Below, piece by piece: positions 11,236 to 22,900 of a stretch of 64,000 nt of DNA (positions within the stretch are counted from its first letter, which is position 1; every line of letters starts with the position of its first letter). Both the position numbers and the translations under genes were made by a program. Source of the DNA: Chiridota heheva (taxonomy: Eukaryota > Echinodermata > Holothuroidea > Apodida > Chiridotidae); NCBI GenBank assembly GCA_020152595.1, contig JAIGNY010002993.1, forward strand, positions 277,001 through 341,000, read 5' to 3'. Below the pieces are notes generated by a model. That model ran no database searches. It worked only from the letters and a program-made list of their open reading frames with translations, and had not been told where the DNA came from.

Positions 11236-11668
11236 TAAGGCATGAAGGGCACTATGAGGGCAGAATTGAGGCATGTAGGGCACTGAGGGCAGAATTGAGG
11301 CATGAAGGGCACTATGAGGGCAGAATTGAGGCATGAAGGGCGGGCTTATGAGGGCAGAATTGAGGCATGAAGGGCACTATGAGGGCAGAATTGAGGCATG
11401 TAGGGCACTGAGGGCAGAATTGAGGCATGAAGGGCACTATGAGGACAAAATTGAGGCATGAAGGGCACTATGAGGGCAAAATTGAGGCATGAAGGGCACT
11501 ATGAGGGCAGAATTGAGGCATGTAGGGCACTGAGGGCAGAATTGAGGCATGAAGGGCACTATAAGGGCAAAATTGAGGCATAAAGGGCACTATGAAGGCA
11601 GAATTGAGGCATGAAGGGCACTATGAGGGCAGAATTGAGGCATGAAGGGCACTGAGGGCACTTGAAAT
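11236..11668. repeat. 31-bp tandem array, about 14 units
   Basis: Units contain GCATGAAGGGCACTATGAGG followed by GCAGAATTGAG. Two-base-shorter variants (GCATGTAGGGCACTGAGG) recur at intervals, which indicates a higher-order arrangement made by duplication of blocks. Confidence 0.95.
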
Positions 11669-11679
11669 GTACATAAGGG

Positions 11680-13050
11680 AGTAATCAATGCAACAGGTAG
11701 TGTCCCTGCATCATTTTATATTGGGGATCTGTAATCAGCATGAAAAGAAGGAAAATAGTTCTCATAAGCATGTTTTTGTGAACGAAATGTGCATAGTGAA
11801 ATGAGGTGCAGGGTGGAGCACCCTTCTGATGAAAAAAGCAAAAAAAAAAGCCGACACATGCTGCGCTTCTTTCTTCAGTTGAAACAATTCCATGCATATC
11901 AAACTGGTTGCCATAGTTCCATGTATATATATATATCAAAAATAGATGTTACCATGTGTTCCTGTGATCATGTAACTACATTCAATCAGTTTTTCTGAAA
12001 GTTATGTAATCATTAATTTCCCTCCATTTTCTTGCATATGATTTATATTCACAAACTTCTCTCAGTGCATAGGATTCATATTCACGAACCTCTCTTAGTG
12101 CAGATGTCTGCATTTCTTCATTGGTTTCTCTGTGGATTCGTTTGTTGTAATTGAGTTTATTTCAGAAACCCACACGTTATAACTAGTGCTTGCTTTGAAT
12201 TTCTACATGCCACTGAAGGTCATTGTGTAAATAGATTAATTAAGATTTGGTTTTGGCTTTTTTTTACCACACTTAATATCATGATTGTTAAAATAATGAT
12301 TACAACATAGATAGAAAGATTGTTATTGAAAAGCTAGGCATTGTGTACAGTTGCTTCTCCATAAGTGCATGTGACTGTTTATTGCTGTAATTCAAATCTG
12401 TATCCCATTAAACGTATGATCGATTAGCTTCAATTTAAACTCAAATGTATTATTCACTGGTAATAAGGCAAAATAAGGATTTTGGCAGGTTTCTGAGGAA
12501 AAATAATGCATATTTTGTGGATAGAATAAAGATATATTGTACAAAATCTGTACAGACGTGAATTTTTATAGGAATTAAGAAAGCAGTTATAGCTAGGAAA
12601 ACAAGGTAAAATGAAACTTTCCCCGACTATTTTGGAAGTATGGTCAAACTTGAAAGGTAGGCACAAGTAGCAACTTCATAAAAATAATGTGACTAGCTGT
12701 CAATTTTCCCCATACTTCTAATGCCATATGTTTAAAAAGGGTAAAATACGATATTGGGAATGTTTCATTTAGAGAGCCTGTTCTGGGAAGATAACAAGAT
12801 TTGAATGTTGGGAGGCACCTTACTACATATGAATAACAAAAATCATTGTGTATCAGTTAATAACTGCCAAACGTTCATTTTTGAATCAAGGAAAGAATAA
12901 ATTTTGCCACATGTTAATCATGTAAATATCTGTAATTTTGTGTACGTGTTTCATAATTTGTTGTAAATAAATCAAAACACCAAATAAGCAGCACATCTCT
13001 GTGTTCTTTGTGGCTGTTGCTTTCAGCTTCAACCTATAGAAAAAAAATTC
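11680..13050. other. Intergenic, nothing recognised
   Basis: AT-rich sequence between the array and the AT microsatellite; no exon or bounded repeat seen. Confidence 0.4.
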
Positions 13051-13056
13051 AGATGT

Positions 13057-13245
13057 GTGTATATATCTATATATATCTATATTATATATATCTATAAATA
13101 TCTATATATCTATAAATATCTATATATATCTATAAATATCTATATATATATCTATATATTTATATTATATATCTATATTATATACTATCTATATTGTATC
13201 TATATATATTATATATATATCTATATATATTATATATATATGGTG
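13057..13245. repeat. AT-rich microsatellite (TATC/TATA)
   Basis: Nearly pure alternation of ATATATCT and TATATA words. Apparent tyrosine-isoleucine open frames are artefacts of this composition. Confidence 0.95.
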
Positions 13246-13249
13246 ATCA

Positions 13250-14770
13250 TCGTAAATATTGTTTTGAAGACAATTTCAGTATGAATTATGTGAAGACTGC
13301 CAGTTGTACTCTTGTTACATCACAAGTACTTCCAATGCATAAAGAAAAACTGTTATTAACTATGCTACTGGGGAAAACTAGCATCATTTGACTTCAAGTC
13401 AGCATTTTTAGCACTCATGATGAATGTGTCCCCGAGTCATTGAAAACAATGCTATTTCATTTAGTGAAAAGTATATGGGCAGGTAGGGATTTTTTACCCA
13501 CATAAAAGGGCACTAATTTCCAAGTAGAAGAGTCTGTTAATGGTCACAATATAGTTTTTAAGACAAATCAAAGTTAGTAGAATTTTTCAGCATGCACAGA
13601 AGTGATGATGTATGAACAAGAATACAGCTAAAAAAAATTATTGTAATTTATATTTCATTCCCAAATTTTAAATATCAGTTTTCATAACACATTCTACTGC
13701 TAAATCTGGGTCAAGCTTATAACAATATCCAATTTCCTGTTAACTATAACCAGCTTCTCCAATCCCAAATAATTTGGGAGGGACACAAAAACAATAAGTT
13801 ACCATAAGCAATTTTCTATTGGTCCCATTCACAAAGTACTGCAATTTATGCCAATTAGGTATCAGAATTTTAATGCTGTAAAATAGTCATTTTTTAACCA
13901 ATTTTGATTTGGCATTTTGTTGTTTGCTTGGTTATTCAGTATATTTGAAGCCATTAAAACCGATGTTGTTGTTACCTGTCCACCTTATTGTGCTTTTTGA
14001 ACCGTTTTCGGTTCAATTAACGATTTTGAACCAGAATTGACAAGTTGATATCTACTTCCAAAACACTACTAAACATCAAAAGAATGCTATATTTATTAGT
14101 CAACTGATTTTTTAAATGGTAACCCCCTCCTCTTCCCATGGCATATTTAAGGGAGGTGTCTTCCCCATTGGCAAGAATTGAACAAAAATATACAGCATTT
14201 TAAACACAGCATCACTATCATCTAAAAGGTGCTGGGGCGATTTGTTAACATATATCTATAAACCCCACCCTCTGACCCTAGCAATTATATCGAGTGCCAC
14301 ATTGTGATAGTTTTGTGTAAAGATGTAAATAGTGCCTCCCCTATGAACAAATCCTGGATCCATCACTTCTCGCCCCCAACCCCTCCCCCGATAAGCACCA
14401 AATACACTTATTACTTAGAGAATGAAAACATGAGACATTATTCTTTTATACCAATATATTGTTTCTACGATTCACTCACATGCCATCTCAGAAAAGTAAA
14501 TATTATAAAAGTTTATCTATACCAAATTTACACACACGTTATATTATTATCCTTTAATAAACAATTTACAACAAGTTTCTCCCATAGTGAATGCAAAAAA
14601 AAAAAAAAAGCATCATTCCCTTTTGATAACTAAACAATGTAAAACTTCAAATTTACAATACTATTTTACCATTTATTAAGTATATATCTCTATTATCTTA
14701 CCATTTATTTAGTAGTTTATTTTCAGAAGTTGTGAAAGGCATTCAGATACAGCAATCACAATCATCATGC
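13250..14770. other. Intergenic between gene A and MIOX
   Basis: AT-rich. It contains a perfect 8-bp-arm palindrome (TTGAACCG TTTT CGGTTCAA, 13,997-14,016) and a run of 15 A near 14,597, but no gene is supported. Confidence 0.4.
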
Positions 14771-14778
14771 ACTAAAGG

Positions 14779-14993
14779 TTTATTAAAATACTGTAGATAA
14801 GAACAAAAAGTTATTGTACAAAATTACTTATTTATTATACTTTTGTGATTATACCCTATGAATATACAAGTAATAAAGTTATTATAATTCATGACTTTCA
14901 GAAGTGCATACTGTACAAAAGATATAAAAGACCTTAATATTTGTCATCAAAGCAATATAGTATTTATCAGCTAATATAATAAAGAAATTTATT
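14779..14993 (-). terminator. Candidate poly(A) signals for MIOX
   Basis: Read on the minus strand, AATAAA occurs at 14,988-14,993, 14,831-14,836 and 14,779-14,784, about 1.8-2.0 kb after the MIOX stop codon. Any of them could end a long 3' UTR. No transcript evidence is available. Confidence 0.25.
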
Positions 14994-15567
14994 AGTTTAT
15001 GTCAAAAAGAAATCCATTGAATCTTTTTTTTATATTTTTTTTATTCTCTACATTTGACGAACCAAAATATTATATTAAAAAATTACAGAATTCAAGTACA
15101 TGAAAAGCCATACCACTATTACTTGGTATACAAATGAATTCAGAGGCAAAGTGGGCTAGCTACCTGCTTTTCCCCATGCTTCGAAAGGTGCATGTTCACA
15201 ACAACAATTGCAGTAAGTAGGTGCTTGAGGTATTTCACATTATTTTCTCTCTCAACAACTAAGACTACAGATGTTTCCTACTACAATTGCCAAGCAAGCA
15301 AAGTTCCTTGACTGGGCAAGTAGGTCATAAAGTGAAAGGCATGCCTCATTAATATAAAAAAAAAACTCCCTACAGCTTTGAGTAGGAGGTCATTAAACAC
15401 GACCACTAAACTATCCAAACCCATATGAGGCAATAGTTTCTTATTGCTGTGCATTTATCACTAAATTATCTCTTGCACTCGGATTAATCACCAAACAAAC
15501 CATGCATAAATACCCCCTCTGCTAAAGTACAGTTAAAACATTAATAAGCAACATTAAATTATCAAGC

Positions 15568-15597
15568 AACTTCCAAAAAATGTATTTTTTGGAAGTT
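15568..15597. promoter_or_regulatory. Perfect hairpin in the putative MIOX 3' UTR
   Basis: AACTTCCAAAAAAT, a two-base loop, then ATTTTTTGGAAGTT: 14-bp arms with no mismatch. If the MIOX mRNA extends this far the RNA would form a stable stem with a tiny loop. No function is known. Confidence 0.5.
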
Positions 15598-16820
15598 CAA
15601 GGATTACACAAAGCAACAATACCGAACTGAGAATATGACAATAATATGGCCCTTCAGAAAATGTATAATAAAAATAAATTCTTGGAGTATCAAGATTTTA
15701 AGTTGACGCAAGAAATCTGAGGGTTTAGCATCAACAATCAATCGATATCACTAAGAGGATGAAAAGCACAAAAATCTTATACATTGCATATGAATTTCTT
15801 TATGGTAATGTCAAATGAAGGACATAAGAGCAGACTCGAAATCCTATTTCTTAAAAGGGAGCTGGAACAGAAATTTATGCAAACATTAACAGTATAGTTA
15901 TGCAAACAGGTTGGTTATAGTTATGCAAACATGTTATAGAAATGCATAGAGGTTATAGAAATGCATAGAGGTTATAGAAATGTAGGAACGTACACCTTAA
16001 CCTGATGAATATTCATACAATGAGTGTGTCCTAACTTTGTTGAAATCGTCAAATCTAAGCACTTGAATTAAAAAGAGTAACATAAGCACCACAATACACA
16101 CAAAAGAAACTTAAGAGGTGAGGGATTATTATTCCCCCCCCCCTCCCCCAAAAAGATAATCATTGGAGGTGGGAGTCAAGTCCCCTCACCCTCTGGCACT
16201 ACCCGCCAGTTCTATGACAAAATCCCTCCAAAGTGTCACTGGCCATTTTTTACATACAAAAAGGTAGGTGAACGACAAACACAAATGTAAATTTGAGAAG
16301 GAACATCCATTACTTCTATCCTTGTATCAGAAGCAAAATTTAATGACTAAATATCGAAGAAAGGCAATCTGAGAATTAGTCAAAAATAATAGTAACATTT
16401 GAAGAAAAAAAAACTAGCTCAGAAAAATACTAGAAACAAATAAGAATCATATCCATACCAAAATGTACTATACAAAAAGTTTTATCATCAAAATATTGTT
16501 CCCAGTACACAGTACAGATAGTCATCATTGCTCTTTAAAAATGATTCTTTGCATTACCACTTGCACTTCTCTATTATCATGTGCTATAAGACCAGATATC
16601 GTGTTAACATGGAGATACAAATACACTACAATCCAATGTTTCTAATAGGTCCAAATATTTCCACAATCAACAACAAGCTAATCAATGACATTACTAGTAG
16701 GTATCAGATTAATTAGTGATGGGTCCAGCAATTATCTCAAGACTAGATTGCCTATTTAACAATCTTGAGATAGTACGATGAAAGTTGTCCAGATTCTGCA
16801 TCGGTCATTTCGCTTAATCT

Positions 16821-16929
16821 TTACCACTTGAGTTTTCCTGGGAGGTATTTATCAACGAGACTCTGGTAATATGGACGTAAAGCTTCAATATCTGGCAAGT
16901 TGTCCTCTTTGGAGTACAAATCAAATTGG
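16821..16929 (-). CDS. MIOX: MIOX coding exon, C-terminal
   Basis: One base completes the Asn of the preceding exon, then 35 codons and TAA (16,821-16,823). It contains QFDLYSKEDNLPDIEALRPY and ends YLPGKLKW, matching the conserved MIOX C-terminus (FDLY...LPD...LRPYYQ...DKY.PG...W). The acceptor is TTTTGTTTTTAG on the minus strand. Confidence 0.95.
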
Positions 16930-19900
16930 CTAAAAACAAAAGAAATAGTGATCAATTAATCATAAAGATGAAACACTGTTATAACCATAAAACCTTTTAC
17001 TGTACTTTTTCTGCTATGGATTGATCCTAATGGATACTAAGTCAGATTTCAGGATTTTGTTTGTTTGACCTAATCCAAATTAAAAAGCTACAATTTCCCT
17101 CCATATTGTACCATTACCTCATAAAACAATATTGGTTTGAGTTTTCTGTAAGGCCAACCTTATCTTTTATGAAAGCATAATAATTTGTCAACCTTAGTAA
17201 CTTTTTGTCTGTTTCATGCAAGTTAAATATGTCCTGTAAAGATGTAGAAGTCAAAATCAGCATTGTTTTTAGACTACTTGCTGCTTTGCTTCATCCCTAT
17301 AGCACAAGATACATGAAATAGCAATGGTCTCCTATGCTTTTTTGACTAATTTCTAATAGATTGTTCCTATTTTTAATACTGTACAAAATAATGGAAACTA
17401 TTAAAAATCATGAGTTCTATCTCAGCCTAAAAGTGTACAGGAACAAATGTATCAATTTAAGTAAAAATCACCTAGAACATCCATATAGTATATATGTACA
17501 TTATTCAAAGTAGAAGTTAGGTGTTAAAAAAGGCAAAAATCCTTTATGATGTCAGTCATAACAGATGTAAACACAAATTTCAAGATATATGGACAGGTGG
17601 AAATACCTGGAGCTTCAGAAAAATATGCTATAAACCATGAAAACAGCAAAAGTTTTCATTAAAATCCATCCAAAATTGCCCCCATTTGATAGCATTTCAA
17701 ATTTGACAACCTTTGTTATTACAGATTATGCCAATTTATATGTAAATTTGTGACATCAGAAAGAGATAACCTATGAATTTCCTTATGTTCGTTTACTCAT
17801 TGTTTTTCAATCTTTCTTCAAATTTATTTGAATAGGAGCAGCTGAATATGATGACGAGGTTTTAATCTTCATCATAACCTCAATCAAATGGCAAGAGGAA
17901 AGACTTCTGATGATTTTCAGTGACTGAAAAGTTACATTCAAATTTTGAGCTGCCTTCTCTTTCATACATCAGAACTTGTGTATACATTAACCAGAACCAA
18001 AAGGTCTTGGTTCCAATGCTTTTTCATATGCTGATTGATTTGCAAAATTTGTTTTAACTGTCATGTCATTGCATATCATGAAAAATTTGTGCTATAATAT
18101 CTATTCATAAGCCACACCCACCATGCAGATGAATACTTAGCTAAGTATTGTCAATTATGCAGAAAATAGGTGAAATTAGCTTGAAAAATAGCTGAAATCA
18201 GCTAAATAGCTAAAGTCTCACATGCCTGATATTAATGAAATTCAACCAACATTTTTATACCATGAACACAATACACACTAGCTAACATCATTATTATGAC
18301 AAATATCTAAAACAGACAAAAAGATTGTCAAAATAAGTACATTTAAAAATTATTATATTACGCCCCCCACCTACTCATTAATATGCATGATATCACCACA
18401 AAAAACAATAGGCCACATCTACAGACCATGGGCCATCTGTGTACCACGAAATACATGAATCCAGTTTACTGTTCTTGAAATACCATGTTTAAAGCTCTTT
18501 TCAGCAAAATAATATCAAGCTCTGCCCACTATGCATATTAATACAATTCAAAGTTTTTACATCATAAACATGTACACACCTGCTAACATCATAATTAGAC
18601 CAAATATGAAACAAAACAAACAAGCGGTTGTTAAAATATGAGCATTTCAAGATTTTAACATTTAAGCCCCGCCTACTCATTAATATGCAAGAAATCACCA
18701 TCAAAAACAATAAGGTACATCTACAGAGCATGGGCTACCTGTGTACCACATATGACATAAATCCAGCTTATCGTTTTTAAAATATCATTCTTGAAATATC
18801 ACGTTTGGCCGTCACAAACACACATACACACACACACATACATACGCCATCATGACTGAATAGGTTCCTGATGCTATCGCATCGGAACCAAAAATTCTTG
18901 AAACTTTGATTAGCCATAATTTAGACTCTTGAACCTTTGATTAACCATAATTGGACTCTTAAAACTTTGATTAACCATAATTTGGACCCTTGAAACTTTG
19001 ATTAACCATAATTTGGACCCTTGAACTTCAATTAGCCATAATCTGGACTCTTGAAACTTTGATTAGCCATAATTTGGACTCTTGAAACATTGATTAGCCA
19101 TAATTTGGACTCTTGGAAACTGATTAGCCATAATTTGGACTCTTGGAAACTGATTAGCCATAATTTGGACTCTTGGAAACTGATTGGCCATAATTTGGAC
19201 TCTACAGGTGCTTTTGTTGTAATGTAAAGACTATTCTCTTAAGAACAAAGCTTTTCATATTCTTTTAACACTTAGTGGGTCTGATCTCCTGCATGACCAA
19301 ATTGAAATCTTATGATTTGAAGAAATTTAAGTGAAAGTTCCATAAAACTACAAATAACAAGGAATTAAACATGGACTTACTTGAATTCATTTACCCATGG
19401 AAGCATTTCTTTGTCTTTATTGTTGCACAAATACAAGTAACTTCCAGATTTATGCCACGGGTAGAAGGAGTGGTATCGCACCATCCACAGGCCTTCCTCA
19501 GGAATGGTGCACCCATTATGTATCAGGACGCGGTATAAATACTCTGTCAATGAATAATAAGCGGGAAAAACTATTACACAATTTTATCAATTTTACTCCA
19601 CAATAAAGTAAAATAAGCATTTTAAAGAATAGTACACTAAGTTAGCACTTTAAGTCAAACAGTAGTCAGAGCTGAACCAGAGGCTGTGGGAACTCCTTGG
19701 GACGAAGATGGATGTAGAGCCCTTTCTCAAAGTGTAGGTAAGGGCTCTCATTAAATGCCATCTCCATCCTCATAAACCTTACTTATATGATTGGACCAGT
19801 ATCTAATTTTGTGGGGGACCCTTTGGGTAAAAATAATGCATTGGCTTTTCATCAATTTTAGGTTAAATTTTAACCTCTCAAGCACTACAAGCTCACATTG

Positions 19901-22900
19901 TAAAACTTCTGATAAATTTACCCTGCTAAGCGTAGAGGGGATATTTACAAGAGTTATACTTACCTTCCATGCTATAAATATGCAATCTGGTCTATGACCT
20001 GATTCAAACGCACTTCTAACCGACCTTAAAAACGTAGTTACCAACCAGCCCTAACCTCCAGAATACCTCTAACATCCCTCACTTAACATTCCACCGAGGC
20101 CTGAATGAGATGGGAGCCGGGCCGGGATGCATGGAAGGTAAGTATAGCTCTCCGGGTAAATTTACTTTAAGTTATATCTTACCTTCCATGCTATCAATAT
20201 GAAATCAGATTGCAACCAAGGAACAGAAGGAAGAGAGTTCAGGTCAAAGCCCAATTTTCAAAAGGCTGGTCCTAATACTTTTACTAGTTTTATCCTACTA
20301 AAAGGATTAGATTCCTTAAGGACAAAAAAACCTCTGAATAGGAATAATTCAACCATAGTAAATAACTCCTAGTTGTATTCAAACCAAACAGGTCACTACC
20401 CGTTATCAGTAAGTGAGGCAATCGCCGCATAAACCCGAGTTAGATCAACTCAGAAAGCATGCCAAATGAGAGAGCTATTAAACACAATATAAATATCATA
20501 GTAGGGTCTAAAATGATATTATAAACATCATAGTAGTGTCTAAAATAACGCAACAAAACTCAGCGAGTTCGTCCATGAGACAGAACCTGTGAAGCGTGTG
20601 TTAGCCAATGCAAAATAAGGAATTCCCGAACAGAGGAAAAATTCGCTAGCGTGCAACCTTGTTAAAGCAAACATTAGCGGGGAAACAGGAACATTGTAAA
20701 GTAGGTCAAGCAAATACAGGGGAATAAATGCGACATGCCTTTTCCAAAACAGCTGCACGAATTATCCTCTAGCCTGAGTGCATACCCTGGCTGTTCCATG
20801 AAGAGCGCCGAATATTTTAAGAGATTGCTTTGGTCGATCCCCCGTCCGATGAGATTTTCGTAACGATAAGAAGAATGCATTTGTAACGCCGAGCATCTGC
20901 TGTGTACTTATGAAGCAATTTTAAAGACGCCAGACATGAAGCAATTCTAAAGATGCCAGACAGACAGGGCATTATACCCTGTTTTCTGGTAGGTCTGAAG
21001 GCGCGGAAAGCGGTGGTACGAGTATTGGCTCCGAGTAAAAGATGAAAATGACTTTTTTAAGGAGGAAACGCACAAAAGCACCTCTGCGCTTAGTAGAGTT
21101 CGCGGAAAGCAGACAACTCTTTTAAGCATCAACTCCACAAGTGGGCACGTGAGGGGTGGCTCGAGCAGAGCTTTCACCAGAGTGCCTAAGACAACTTGCA
21201 TGACCCACAGGGATGCATGAATCTGGGAAGGTCTTTATAAGAAGATTGTTTTTTGGCTAATTCACTCAGTGGTCATGAGTCTATGACCTTCAACCCAATT
21301 GGAAAGCCTCAGTGAATGCTGCTACAGCTATCCTAAAGCCCTTGACTACCCCTCCAAAAGGTGGAGGGGGTCATCAACTCCTAAGAAAACCTTGCTACGC
21401 CAAGGATCAGCGGACAGAGGCCACACAGTCAAATGAAGTGCTCAGGGACTGTGGTGCAGTCAGTTTGATGGAGTCCGGGAATGAGACAAAAGTCATCTCT
21501 AACCAGAAGCTCGTACGGGAAGCCCGAAAAAGTTTGAGCAGCTGAGGGAACCACAGTTGGCCAGGCCAAATGGGTGCTACCGGTCGTACATCGCTCTGCC
21601 AAGTACCCTCGGTTCCAACACGAATGGTGGAAAAGGCGTAACCCACGTAGTGAGTCCTTGTGATTGTAAATGCCTCAACTCTGAACACCTGCGGGTCAGA
21701 AGTTGGGACACAGAGAATCGGTAGCTTGTAATCGTTCACAGACACGGACAGACCTACAGGAGGACGAATGTTGTCCAGATCGCTCTGGTCACCTGTGGTA
21801 AGCACGCCCATCCTGTGGGAGTTCCACTGAGGCGAGATGACAGATTCGTGATCACGTTCTCTTAGGACAAAAGCTTCCTCTTGCACCAAGATAAGAGGAA
21901 GGATTCCAGAAATTCCTGGACTCTGTTCCTCCCTGTCTAAAAGAGAGAGAGACCACAACAGTGGTGCAAAGTTGGTGCGTATCTGAACTGTTTTGCTCAG
22001 CACTAGCGGTTTCAGCATATGCCAAGTACCTGCCCAAGTTCCTGAGATTAGGGACCACATTAAATGTGCTCCCCACCCTGTCCAAGACGCATCCGTCACC
22101 TCTGACGGTGAAGGTCTGATGGGTGGAAACTTCGCTCCTCATGACAGGTGGGAGAGGCTGCACCACCACTAAACATGAATGGCCACCGTCTGAAGGTGTG
22201 GAGTGGGAATACTGTGTCCTAGAAGCGACCGCAGAAGGTCTAGCAGAAGGGGACATTGGTCCCTCGTGTGAAACTTGCACATGGGGATTACGTCCACCCG
22301 ACTGGCTAAGCGGTCTAAGAGCATCAGCCAGTCTCTCGTCAGAGACGTTCGCTGTGAGAGGAAATCTGCTATCGCCTTCAACAGCTAGCACTCTCTCCTC
22401 TATCGGCTGTAAATGGCCTTGTGTAAAGTCCAGGACGGTAGAGGTCTCCGTGAGACCATCTTCAGCCCTAGGGGTAGATTTCAAAGACGTCCTCCCTGCG
22501 ACTTGCAAAGTCTGAGAGTGTTGAAAGTATACATCGGTCGCTGCTGGCCGGTGGTGCGGGGAAAGCAGCAGCCTCTCCTCCATGGTGTGTGTGGCCCAAG
22601 ACAGAAGCCTGGGTATTAAGAGTCCGTGAACGTAAGAAACATCTTCCCTCTGATTAACTCCATTTTTCTTCCTATGTCCACGCCTGTGCTCAGATGGGAA
22701 GTGGGGGAAGGATGGAAACTGTCCTCTCAGTTAGTGCTGCTTCCTGCTTCTTTCTCGATCCCTACTCTGGGACTTGCTCCGCTGTGGAGAGGACCGGGAG
22801 GATAAGTAAGCGAAATGCTGAATGTCAGCGATACGGAGCCTTGTGGACCCGTAAAGCTTGGATACGGAGCCGTATGGATCTGTAAAGCTTGGATACGGAG

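Noticed and set aside
11236-11668. Possible CRISPR array (regular short repeats)
   Set aside because: Units are directly adjacent with no variable spacers, and the context is eukaryotic.
13057-13284. Tyrosine/isoleucine-rich open frames
   Set aside because: Composition artefact of the AT microsatellite.
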